DNA of 7,268 bases. Origin: Deltaproteobacteria bacterium (GTDB taxonomy: Bacteria > Desulfobacterota > Deferrimicrobia > Deferrimicrobiales > Deferrimicrobiaceae). The stretch spans positions 1-7,268 of the forward strand of contig JANXPS010000228.1 of NCBI GenBank assembly GCA_025357175.1. The letters are read 5' to 3'. Position 1 is the stretch's first letter, and each line of letters begins with the position of its first letter. A program made the translations under genes and the position numbers. Shown here in pieces: positions 1-6,000 of this stretch. The notes under the pieces were generated by a model. It ran no database searches. It was not told the origin of the DNA and worked only from the letters and a program-made list of their open reading frames with translations.

Positions 1-1184
1 ACGGCGGTCATCGCCGTGCTGTCCACGTCGTCGGGGCGCAGCTTGAGCAACCGCCGGGCGGCCTCTTCGGCTCCCGCGGCATCGCCCGCGCGCCGGCAGG
101 CGACCGCGAGCGCCCGAACGACGGATGGGTCTCCCGGCGCCAGCGCAAGCGCTTTGCGGAACTGGGCCGCCGCATCCGCGTGGCGCTCCTGGATGCCCAG
201 GACGACGCCCAGCCGGAAGAGGGCGGCGGCGTTTTTCGGTACCCGCGCCACGAGATCGCGCAATACCCTTTCGGCCGCCTGCGGCTGCCCGGCCTGCTCG
301 TACGCGACGGACAAGGTGCCCGCGAGGTCGACATCGGCGGGAGCTCCTTTGCGCAACGCTTCGAGCGCCGCGATGGCCGCCGGATAATCCTTCATCGCCA
401 GCGACACGTCCGCCATCCGGCGGCGGACCACCACCGGGTCGCCCCCCGCGCTTTCGGACGTCCGGTAGTGGGACAGCGCGCGGGCGAATTTGCCCATCCC
501 GGCGAGCGTCTCGGCAAGCTGGAAATGGGCCGCGGCGTCATTCGGGAATCCGGCGACGGCGCCTTCGAGAACTTTCAGCGATTCGTCCATCTGTCCCAGC
601 GCCCGGTGGGCCGACCCGGCCGCCAGCGCACCCCGCAACGACGCCGGCTCGAGGGTGCGGACGATCCGGAACCGCGCCAGCGCCTTCTCGGGCTTGCCCG
701 TCGCAAGCCACGCGGAACCGACCACCATGTGCGCCGTTGCGTCGCGATCGCCTTCGGCGACGCGGCCGTCGAGCAGCTTGAGCGTCTTGTCCGGCTTCCC
801 CTCGAGGTTGTAAAGCGCCCCGAGGTTGACCCGAAGGCGTTCGAAACCGGCGGGCGGCTTCCGGAAGCCCTTCTCGTAGGCGTCGATCGCCCGGGCCGTA
901 TTGCCCTCCTTCTCGTAGAGCAGTCCGAGCTGGAGCTGCGCGCGGGCGTCGCCGGGTTTCGCCGACACCGCCTTTTCGAAAAGTTCCCGCGCCTCCTTGA
1001 GCCGGCCGGCGGCGAGTTGCGCTTCGGCACGGGCGCGCAGATCCGTAACTGGCGCTTTCTTCGACTTGCCCCGTGAACGCGCCTGAGCGGCCGGCCCGGG
1101 AAACCCGAGGCCGACCGTCAGGAGCAGGGCCAGGAGAAACCGGAAACCGGGGCTACTTGCCGAGAACCGGGGAGAGGATGTCAT
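1..1184 (-). CDS. Secreted TPR-repeat protein (3' end outside window)
   Basis: Reading the minus strand from the ATG at 1184 gives 394 open codons that run off the left edge, so the C-terminus is missing. Residues 1-36 look like a Sec signal peptide: Arg-containing start, hydrophobic FLLALLLTVGLGF, then an Ala-rich PAAQA likely cleavage region. After a basic linker (about 37-46) come about ten tandem tetratricopeptide units of 34-35 residues (roughly 47-79, 80-113, 114-148, 149-182, 183-216, 217-250, 251-284, 285-318, 319-352, 353-386). Most show the small/large hydrophobic TPR pattern and several end in PGD, PND or PDD turns. TPR solenoids are protein-binding scaffolds, so this is probably a periplasmic or outer-membrane-associated adaptor; its partner is unknown. 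The start lies 32 nt inside the end of the PiT transporter gene and has only weak ribosome-binding sequence, which suggests translational coupling. No other in-frame ATG comes before residue 153, so the start is fairly secure. Confidence 0.85.
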   Translation of the reverse strand, partial: MTSSPRFSASSPGFRFLLALLLTVGLGFPGPAAQARSRGKSKKAPVTDLRARAEAQLAAGRLKEARELFEKAVSAKPGDARAQLQLGLLYEKEGNTARAIDAYEKGFRKPPAGFERLRVNLGALYNLEGKPDKTLKLLDGRVAEGDRDATAHMVVGSAWLATGKPEKALARFRIVRTLEPASLRGALAAGSAHRALGQMDESLKVLEGAVAGFPNDAAAHFQLAETLAGMGKFARALSHYRTSESAGGDPVVVRRRMADVSLAMKDYPAAIAALEALRKGAPADVDLAGTLSVAYEQAGQPQAAERVLRDLVARVPKNAAALFRLGVVLGIQERHADAAAQFRKALALAPGDPSVVRALAVACRRAGDAAGAEEAARRLLKLRPDDVDSTAMTA

Positions 1185-2214
1185 AGGCGACGTATCCGGC
1201 TGCCGCGGATGCGGGAATGGTGAGCACCCAGGCCCATACGATGCGGATGCCGACCTGCCAGTTGACCTTGCGCCGCCCCTGGGAGAGGCCGACGCCGAGG
1301 ATCGCCGAGGTGATGACGTGGGTGGTGCTGATCGGGATGCCCATGGCGGAGGCGGTCAGGATGACGGCGGCGGACGAAGTCTCGGCGCAGAAGCCGTGGA
1401 CCGGCTGCAGCTTGACGAAATCGGTGCCGACCGTCTTGATAATGCGCCAGCCGCCCAGCGCGGTACCCGCGGCCATGGCCAGCGCGCAGGCGATGATGAC
1501 CCACAGCGGGGGAATCCCCCTCGCGGCGGACGACGACACGACCGAAGGCAGAATCGACGGATGGCCCGTCGCGGCCAGCCCCATGTAGGAGGCGATCGCC
1601 ATGGTGATGACGCCCATCGACTTCTGGGCGTCGTTGGAGCCGTGGGAAAAAGCCATGAACGCCGCGGAAAGGATCTGCAGCTTCTTGAATTTCCGGTTGA
1701 GCGGCGACGGATGGTTTTTGCGGAAGATCCAGAAGATGCCCACCATGAGCAGGAAAGCCACGAACGTGCCCAGGAGCGGCGAGATGATGATGGCCAGCAG
1801 CGTCTTGTAGATTCCGCCGCCCCAGCCCCACTTGAGCGCGTCGAAGCCCTTGCCCGCGCCGACCGCGCCGATCAGGCCGCCGATGATCGCGTGGGACGAG
1901 GATGAAGGGATGCCGAAGTGCCAGGTCAGCAGATCCCAGAAAATGGCGCCGAAGAGCGCGGAGACGATCACCACCTGCGTGATCGCCCACGGTTCGACGA
2001 TACCGGTGCCGATCGTCTTGGCCACGTGCGTCGAGATGAGCGCCCCGACGAAATTGAGCCCGGCCGCCATGAGGATGGCGTTGCGGATCGAGAGCGCCCG
2101 CGTGGAAATGCAGGTGGCGATCGCGTTGGCGGTATCGTGGAATCCGTTGATGAAGTCGAACGCGAGCGCCGAGATGACGACCAGGATCAGCAGGTATAGC
2201 GAAGTGTCATGCAT
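1153..2214 (-). CDS. pit: PiT-family inorganic phosphate transporter
   Basis: A 353-residue polytopic inner-membrane protein of the PiT (PF01384) family, which imports inorganic phosphate, often as a metal-phosphate complex, driven by H+ or Na+. The two halves carry the expected inverted-repeat signatures: GFHDTANAIA at 24-33 with GIPSSSSHAIIGG at 101-113 in the first, and SHGSNDAQKSMG at 190-201 with GIPISTTHVITSA at 292-304 in the second. A basic cytoplasmic stretch (about 165-179) separates the halves. The length fits the short bacterial form; E. coli PitA is longer because of a bigger central loop. The ATG at 2214 overlaps the last codons of the DUF47 gene by 8 nt and has no strong Shine-Dalgarno sequence, so coupled translation is likely. 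The DUF47-PiT order is a common pairing. Family assignment is secure; the coupling ion and metal preference cannot be read from the sequence. Confidence 0.96.
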   Translation of the reverse strand: MHDTSLYLLILVVISALAFDFINGFHDTANAIATCISTRALSIRNAILMAAGLNFVGALISTHVAKTIGTGIVEPWAITQVVIVSALFGAIFWDLLTWHFGIPSSSSHAIIGGLIGAVGAGKGFDALKWGWGGGIYKTLLAIIISPLLGTFVAFLLMVGIFWIFRKNHPSPLNRKFKKLQILSAAFMAFSHGSNDAQKSMGVITMAIASYMGLAATGHPSILPSVVSSSAARGIPPLWVIIACALAMAAGTALGGWRIIKTVGTDFVKLQPVHGFCAETSSAAVILTASAMGIPISTTHVITSAILGVGLSQGRRKVNWQVGIRIVWAWVLTIPASAAAGYVAYDILSPVLGK

Positions 2215-2824
2215 TCTTCATCGCCACGCTTTCGAGGACGTTGGCGGCATCCTCGCAGCGATCGGTGGCCGTCTCGAGCGTCTCGTAGATCTCTTTCCAC
2301 TTGAGGATCGTGATCGGGTCCTTCTCGTGCTCGAACAGATGGGCGATGGCGTCGCGGCACACCCTGTCGGCCTCGTTCTCGAGCGAGTTGACCTCGATGC
2401 AGTGGTCGTGGATGCCGCTCATCTGCTTGGACAGGAGTCCGATCGCCCGGCACAGTTCCCGGGTCGACTTGAGGATGAGGAAGCCCAGTTCCTTGGCCTC
2501 GGGGGTGGCCTCGGTCACCTTGTAGAGGATGATCCGGGTGGCGGCGCCGTGGATGAGGTCGATGACGTCGTCGAGCGAGGAGGCCAGCGCGAGGATGTCT
2601 TCGCGCTCGATCGGCGTGATGAAGGTGGTGTTGAGCTTCTTGATGATGTCGTGGGTGTAGGTGTCGCCCTTGTGCTCGATCTCTTCGATCTGGCGCTGCT
2701 TCTCTTTCACGTTCTCGAAGTTGTCGAGCATGTCCTTGAGCATCGCCGCGCCGTCGTGGATGTTCTGGCCGGCCTTCTCGAACAGCACGAAGAATTCCTG
2801 GTCTTTCGGAAGAATGCGGAACAT
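2207..2824 (-). CDS. DUF47 / PhoU-like protein, partner of PiT transporter
   Basis: A 205-residue all-helical cytoplasmic protein of the DUF47 (PF01865, PhoU-like) family. It begins MFRILPKDQEFFVLFEKAG, the usual start of the family. Four acidic metal-binding motifs of the PhoU (E/D)xxxD type are visible: E50-D54 (EHKGD), D85-D89 (DDVID), E149-D153 (ENEAD) and D188-D192 (DRCED). Their two-plus-two arrangement fits a tandem three-helix PhoU fold. Family members sit beside PiT transporters and are thought to modulate phosphate uptake or signalling, and that is the likely role here. I chose the ATG at 2824 over an in-frame start 14 codons upstream. The ATG has an AAGGAG 8 nt before it and the extra residues would be Arg-rich and unlike the family. 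The gene begins 4 nt after the oxidoreductase stop and overlaps the transporter start by 8 nt. Confidence 0.94.
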   Translation of the reverse strand: MFRILPKDQEFFVLFEKAGQNIHDGAAMLKDMLDNFENVKEKQRQIEEIEHKGDTYTHDIIKKLNTTFITPIEREDILALASSLDDVIDLIHGAATRIILYKVTEATPEAKELGFLILKSTRELCRAIGLLSKQMSGIHDHCIEVNSLENEADRVCRDAIAHLFEHEKDPITILKWKEIYETLETATDRCEDAANVLESVAMKNA

Positions 2825-2828
2825 GGGA

Positions 2829-3857
2829 TCAGCTCCTTGGCGCGAACGAGTTCGCGGTCTGGGCAAGCGCGGCCTCGGCGCCCGCCACCAATTCGTCGAT
2901 GATCTCCCGGACCGGCTGGACTCTCTTGACGAAGGCGACGCTCTGGCCGGCCATCAGCGACCCGCGCTCGACGTCGCCGTCGACCACCGCGCGCCGAAGC
3001 GACCCGATCCAGAACTCCTCGAGCTTGACCTGGGCGTCTTCTTTCGCCAGTTCGCCCGACTTGACCTTGTTGATGAGGTCGAGCTGGAGCTGGTTGAAAT
3101 CGCGCGTCCCCTCGTTGAGGATGGCACGGACCGGGATCGTGGGCAGCGACGGGTCGAACTGGGCAGTGGGCATCGCGTCGCGCGCGGCGGCCCGGATGTA
3201 CGCCTCCTTGAAGCGAGGGTGGGCGATGCACTCGTCGGCCACCACGAAGCGGGTGCCGAGCTGGACGCCGGCGGCGCCCAGCAGGAGATAGTGGGCAATC
3301 ATCTCACCGGTGCCGATGCCGCCCGCGACGAAGACCGGGACGTCGGGCATGTTGAGCAGGATGTCCTGGACGAGCACGGAGGTGGACACGGGGCCGATGT
3401 GGCCGCCCGCCTCGTTGCCCTCGATGACCAGCGCGTCGGCGCCCTGCTTGACGAGCCGCTTGGCGAGCGCCAGGACGGGGGCGAATGCGATGACCTTGCA
3501 GCCGGCTTCCTTCGCCCGGGCGATATCCTTGCCCGAGGGGATGCTGCCCGCGAAGACCACGAACGGCACCTTGGCGTTCGTGACGACCTCGATGTGCGCC
3601 TGGTACTCGGGCGCGACGGTGATGAGGTTGACGCCGAAGGGAAATTTGGTTTTCTCACGCGTCAGGGCGATTTCTTTTTCGAGCAGTTCGGGCGGCATGT
3701 TCCCGCCCGCCAGCACGCCGAAGCCGCCGGCATTGGAAATGGCGGCAACCAGATTGGACTCGGACACCCAGGTCATCCCGCCGCAAAGAATCGCGTGCCG
3801 GACACCGAGGAAGTCGGTCCCGCGCTTCCACGCCTTCGGCAGATAGGTCAACTCCAT
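2829..3857 (-). CDS. FMN-dependent oxidoreductase, FabK / nitronate monooxygenase family
   Basis: A 342-residue TIM-barrel flavoprotein of the 2-nitropropane dioxygenase-like (PF03060) family. Visible marks are CGGM at 25-28 (normally QGGM, flavin site), a glycine-rich NAGGFGVLAGG at 42-52, EAGGHIG at 149-155 with the conserved His153, AGGIGTG at 178-184 and GVQLGTRF at 197-204 (phosphate-binding end of the barrel). The C-terminal stretch around 285-305 (LRRAV..GDVE.GSLMAGQ) recalls FabK, the enoyl-ACP reductase II of fatty acid synthesis, more than classical nitronate monooxygenases. Either activity is possible: NAD(P)H-dependent enoyl-ACP reduction or oxidation of alkyl nitronates. The ATG at 3857 has a good purine-rich site (3863-3870). 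Longer starts up to 3971 would add unrelated residues that overlap the intergenic region. As first gene of the run leading into DUF47 and PiT, its link to phosphate is unclear. Family certain, substrate not. Confidence 0.9.
   Translation of the reverse strand: MELTYLPKAWKRGTDFLGVRHAILCGGMTWVSESNLVAAISNAGGFGVLAGGNMPPELLEKEIALTREKTKFPFGVNLITVAPEYQAHIEVVTNAKVPFVVFAGSIPSGKDIARAKEAGCKVIAFAPVLALAKRLVKQGADALVIEGNEAGGHIGPVSTSVLVQDILLNMPDVPVFVAGGIGTGEMIAHYLLLGAAGVQLGTRFVVADECIAHPRFKEAYIRAAARDAMPTAQFDPSLPTIPVRAILNEGTRDFNQLQLDLINKVKSGELAKEDAQVKLEEFWIGSLRRAVVDGDVERGSLMAGQSVAFVKRVQPVREIIDELVAGAEAALAQTANSFAPRS
2833..2838 (-). promoter_or_regulatory. Ribosome binding site of the DUF47 gene
   Basis: AAGGAG on the minus strand, 8 nt before the ATG at 2824. 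It lies inside the last sense codons of the upstream oxidoreductase gene, whose TGA is at 2831-2829. It fixes the DUF47 start and suggests that terminating ribosomes help start the next gene. Confidence 0.8.
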
Positions 3858-3862
3858 GCACA

Positions 3863-3870
3863 CCTCTCCC
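3863..3870 (-). promoter_or_regulatory. Ribosome binding site of the flavin oxidoreductase gene
   Basis: GGGAGAGG on the minus strand, ending 5 nt before the ATG at 3857. It supports that start over in-frame upstream starts, including an ATG at 3920 whose first codons overlap the AT-rich part of the intergenic region. Confidence 0.7.
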
Positions 3871-3972
3871 GCATCGTTTTCACTTAAGCATCGCACTTTA
3901 ACCTCCCATTTATAGCACATGGACGGGGGGATTCGGGCATCCAAAAGGAAGTGGTGCCGCCCCGGGCGCATC

Positions 3973-3981
3973 TGCTATATT
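3973..3981 (+). promoter_or_regulatory. Extended -10 promoter element, probable leaderless start
   Basis: TGCTATATT matches the extended -10 pattern TGn plus TATAAT at five of six hexamer positions. The -35 region about 17 nt upstream is poor, which is tolerated in extended -10 promoters. Transcription would start about 7 nt downstream, at or next to the A of the ATG at 3989, and no Shine-Dalgarno sequence precedes that ATG. Both points fit a leaderless mRNA, but this is inferred from spacing alone. Confidence 0.45.
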
Positions 3982-3988
3982 GGCGCCG

Positions 3989-4960
3989 ATGGTCCTCCAG
4001 GGAGATCTATACGACATCACCGTGGTCGGCGCGGGACCGGTCGGGCTCTACGCGGCCTATTATTCCGGGCTCCGCGAGTGCAAGACCAAGATCATCGAGA
4101 TGTACCCGCACGTCGGAGGCCGTCTGATCTCGATGTACCCCGAGAAGGAAATCTTCGACGTCGCCGGCTATCAGCGCATCGTCGCCGCAGAGCTGATCGC
4201 CGAGCTGACCGGCCAGGCGATGCAGTACGACCCGGTCGTCGTCCTCGACGAGCGGGTTTCCGGGCTTCGGGTCCTCGACGAGCGCCTCATCGAACTGACC
4301 ACGCACACGGGGGCAAGCCACTATACCCAGGCGGTCGTGCTGACCGTGGGCGCCGGCACGGCCCTTCCACGGAAGCTCGACGTCCCCAACCTGATCTCCC
4401 TCGAGGGAAACGGCATCCATTACTTCCTGCCCGCTTTCGAGCCGTTGCGGGGCCGCAAGGTGCTCGTCGTGGGGGGCGGCAACAGCGCGGTGGACTGGGC
4501 CATGGCGCTCGAAAACGTCGCCGCCGAGGTCACGCTGCTCAACCGCTCCTACACCTGGACCGCCCACGAGGCGATGGTCGAGAAACTGCTGTCGTCGCGT
4601 GTCAAGGTTCGCTACCCCTACTACGGCCTGAAGGCGGTCCTCGGCGACGACCGGGTCACCGGCGCCGTCATCTGGAACGAGAAGAGCGGCCTCGAGGAAA
4701 CGATCGCGGTCGACGACATCGTCCTCTCGATCGGCATGCTCGCCAATATCGAACCTTTCCGGCAATGGGGCCTGGACATCGTGGGCGACGGGATTCGGGT
4801 CAACACCGACATGTCCACGAATCTGCCGGGCATTTTCGCCGCGGGCGACATCGTCACATACCACGGCAAGATCCAGCTCATCGCGTCGGGCGCGGGCGAG
4901 GCGGCAACCGCCATCCACAGCGCCAAGGAATTCATCCTCGAAGGAGTACTGGGACGCTAA
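3989..4960 (+). CDS. Thioredoxin-reductase-like ferredoxin--NAD(P)+ reductase
   Basis: A 323-residue cytoplasmic flavoprotein of the type found in Bacillus YumC and Chlorobium FNR, which moves electrons between ferredoxin and NAD(P)H. The FAD Rossmann motif GAGPVG is at 14-19, followed by GGRLISMYPEKEIFDVAGY at 43-61, a family hallmark (usually GGQL..LYPEK.IYDVAGF). The second dinucleotide site GGGNSAVDWA is at 162-171, AHEAMVE at 192-198, and the FAD-closing GIFAAGDI..YHGK..LIASGAGEAATA at 281-308. It lacks the CxxC redox pair of true thioredoxin reductases, which supports the FNR call. The NADPH-phosphate region at 186-191 reads NRSYTW where HRRxxF followed by Arg is usual, so NADPH preference is uncertain. 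The ATG at 3989 was chosen over a TTG three codons upstream because it fits the family start. No Shine-Dalgarno sequence is visible. It is followed after 31 nt by the lipid kinase gene. Confidence 0.92.
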   Translation: MVLQGDLYDITVVGAGPVGLYAAYYSGLRECKTKIIEMYPHVGGRLISMYPEKEIFDVAGYQRIVAAELIAELTGQAMQYDPVVVLDERVSGLRVLDERLIELTTHTGASHYTQAVVLTVGAGTALPRKLDVPNLISLEGNGIHYFLPAFEPLRGRKVLVVGGGNSAVDWAMALENVAAEVTLLNRSYTWTAHEAMVEKLLSSRVKVRYPYYGLKAVLGDDRVTGAVIWNEKSGLEETIAVDDIVLSIGMLANIEPFRQWGLDIVGDGIRVNTDMSTNLPGIFAAGDIVTYHGKIQLIASGAGEAATAIHSAKEFILEGVLGR

Positions 4961-4991
4961 CGCATCGGCCTCCCACGCATCCCACCCCGCC

Positions 4992-5876
4992 ATGATCCAC
5001 GTCATCTACAATCCCGTCGCGGGACCGAAATCGGTGCGCAAGATCGAACGGCTCCGCGCGGCGCTGGGCGGAACGGGACAGCCGTTCGTCGTCTCCGAAA
5101 CCGCAGGGCCGGGCGACGCGATGCAGTTCGCGCGCGACGCCGCGGAGTCCGGTGCGACGGCAGTCGTCGCGGTCGGCGGAGACGGCACGATCAACGAAGT
5201 CGCCAACGGGCTGGCCGGCAGCACGGTGCCGCTGCTGATCGTCGCGCACGGCACCGGCAACGTTTTCGCGCGGGAACTGTCGATGCCCGCCGCCGTCGAA
5301 GACTGCCTCGCGCTGCTTTCGACGGGGCGCACGATCACGATCCCGCTTGCGAAGGCCGGGGGGCGTTACTTCGCCATCGTCGCCTCCGCCGGATTCGACG
5401 CCGAGGTGGTCGAACAGGTCAGGTCGCACCACAAGAACCGGTTCGGCATCGCCGCCTACGTTCTTCTCGGCATGCGCCACTTCTTCCGCCCCCAGCCCTC
5501 GCTCTGGCTCGAGTTTCCCGGCCGGGAGCGGATCGAGGCGCAGTCGGTCGTCCTTTGCCGGGGGAGGATGTACGGCGGCGGCGTGGTCATGGCGCCCGAA
5601 GCCGACCTGGAAGGCGACAAACTGCACGTGATCGTGCTGACGAAAACCGGCCGGTTTGCGCTGCTCGGATTCGTCGCCAACGTGCTGCGCGGCAGGCACC
5701 TGTCCTCGAAAAACGTGGTCCACCGCGTCACCGGCTCTCTCTGGGTCCGCAGCACGATCCCGTCCGCCGCGCAGATCGACGGCGAATACCTCGGGCCGCT
5801 CCCGGTGCGCTTCGAAATGACCGAAAAGACGCTCACGCTCTTCGTCCCGGATACCCGCTCCGCTTCGCCCTCCTAG
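4992..5876 (+). CDS. Diacylglycerol kinase-family lipid kinase (YegS/DgkB type)
   Basis: A 294-residue soluble or membrane-peripheral kinase of the DAGK catalytic (PF00781) and LCB5/YegS family. It phosphorylates a lipid hydroxyl, for example diacylglycerol to phosphatidic acid, using ATP. The N-terminal domain holds NPVAG at 7-11, the nucleotide-binding GGDGTINEVANGL at 62-74 and HGTGNVFAREL at 86-96, where the frequent GTGND is GTGNV, as in a subset of bacterial members. The beta-rich C-terminal domain has GFDAEV at 134-139, YGGGVVMAPEADLEGD at 194-209 and the conserved QIDGEYLG at 261-268. Length and all main motifs are intact, so it should be active. The ATG at 4992 starts right before the first beta strand, as usual, but the bases before it are pyrimidine-rich with no Shine-Dalgarno sequence. 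It is probably co-transcribed with the reductase gene 31 nt upstream and ends just before a strong terminator. The exact lipid substrate is unknown. Confidence 0.93.
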   Translation: MIHVIYNPVAGPKSVRKIERLRAALGGTGQPFVVSETAGPGDAMQFARDAAESGATAVVAVGGDGTINEVANGLAGSTVPLLIVAHGTGNVFARELSMPAAVEDCLALLSTGRTITIPLAKAGGRYFAIVASAGFDAEVVEQVRSHHKNRFGIAAYVLLGMRHFFRPQPSLWLEFPGRERIEAQSVVLCRGRMYGGGVVMAPEADLEGDKLHVIVLTKTGRFALLGFVANVLRGRHLSSKNVVHRVTGSLWVRSTIPSAAQIDGEYLGPLPVRFEMTEKTLTLFVPDTRSASPS

Positions 5877-5885
5877 CCCGATCCG

Positions 5886-5919
5886 TCAATCGGGAGGGAT
5901 TTCCCGATTGAATCTTTTT
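5886..5919 (+). terminator. Rho-independent terminator after the lipid kinase gene
   Basis: A perfect 10-bp stem pairs TCAATCGGGA (5886-5895) with TCCCGATTGA (5902-5911) around a 6-nt loop, followed after 3 nt by five T residues (5915-5919). It starts 9 nt after the kinase stop codon and separates the reductase-kinase unit from the binding-protein unit downstream. Confidence 0.9.
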
Positions 5920-5934
5920 CGCCTTCGTCCGATA

Positions 5935-5940
5935 TATGAT
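5935..5940 (+). promoter_or_regulatory. Candidate -10 element for the binding-protein operon
   Basis: TATGAT matches the sigma-70 -10 consensus at five of six positions and lies in the only AT-rich patch between the terminator and the gene. The expected -35 window holds no good match; TTGAAT at 5908-5913 is 21 nt away, too far for a standard spacing, and overlaps the terminator stem. An activator or another sigma factor may be needed. The resulting leader would be about 53 nt. Confidence 0.35.
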
Positions 5941-5949
5941 TATGTGGGT

Positions 5950-5965
5950 GCGCCTGAACCGGCGC
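5950..5965 (+). other. Short hairpin in the leader of the binding-protein gene
   Basis: GCGCC (5950-5954) can pair with GGCGC (5961-5965) around the loop TGAACC. If the candidate promoter is right, this sits at the very 5' end of the mRNA, where such hairpins can stabilise transcripts. It is short and could be chance in GC-rich DNA. Confidence 0.25.
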
Positions 5966-5988
5966 CGTCCTGCAATTTCAGAACCCCC

Positions 5989-5995
5989 AAGGAGG
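5989..5995 (+). promoter_or_regulatory. Strong ribosome binding site of the binding-protein gene
   Basis: AAGGAGG, a near-perfect anti-Shine-Dalgarno match, 5 nt before the ATG at 6001. It is the strongest site in the window, implies high expression, and rules out the in-frame TTG start at 5908. Confidence 0.9.
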
Positions 5996-6000
5996 TTTTC

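Larger units (their letters stand above)
3858..3988. other. Divergent intergenic region between the two outward-facing units
   Basis: These 131 nt separate the minus-strand oxidoreductase operon from the plus-strand reductase gene and must hold the start signals of both. On the minus strand, TATAAA at 3914-3909 could be a -10 element giving a leader of roughly 45 nt, but no good -35 hexamer lies 16-18 nt from it, so this is weak. On the plus strand there is a better extended -10 at 3973-3981, annotated separately. I see no Pho-box repeats, no clear operator palindrome and no riboswitch-like structure. Confidence 0.5.

Noticed and set aside
180..1076. Long plus-strand open frame of 298 codons
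   Set aside because: It lies antisense to the TPR gene, whose minus-strand frame shows a signal peptide and ten regular repeats. The plus-strand product is Arg/Gly-rich with no recognisable motif and reflects GC-rich codon bias.
1832..2902. Plus-strand open frame of 356 codons across the PiT and DUF47 genes
   Set aside because: It is antisense to two genes with clear family motifs; its long Asp/Leu/Val runs are typical of mirror frames.
3882..3893. Tiny minus-strand reading frame (ATG, two codons, stop) upstream of the oxidoreductase gene
   Set aside because: It has a GGGAGG 10 nt upstream but is only three residues long, and nothing indicates that it is translated or regulatory.
3858..3971. 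N-terminal extension of the flavin oxidoreductase (starts at 3971 or 3920)
   Set aside because: The extra residues match nothing in the family, they cover the divergent promoter region, and a good ribosome binding site supports the ATG at 3857.
4007..5005. Minus-strand open frame of 332 codons opposite the ferredoxin reductase
   Set aside because: The plus-strand frame has all FAD and nucleotide motifs. The antisense product is Asp/Gly/Arg/Val-rich with no family features.
3858..6000. Search for Pho-box repeats before the phosphate-related genes
   Set aside because: No tandem CTGTCAT-like 7-mers at 11-nt spacing were seen in either upstream region, so PhoB control is not annotated.
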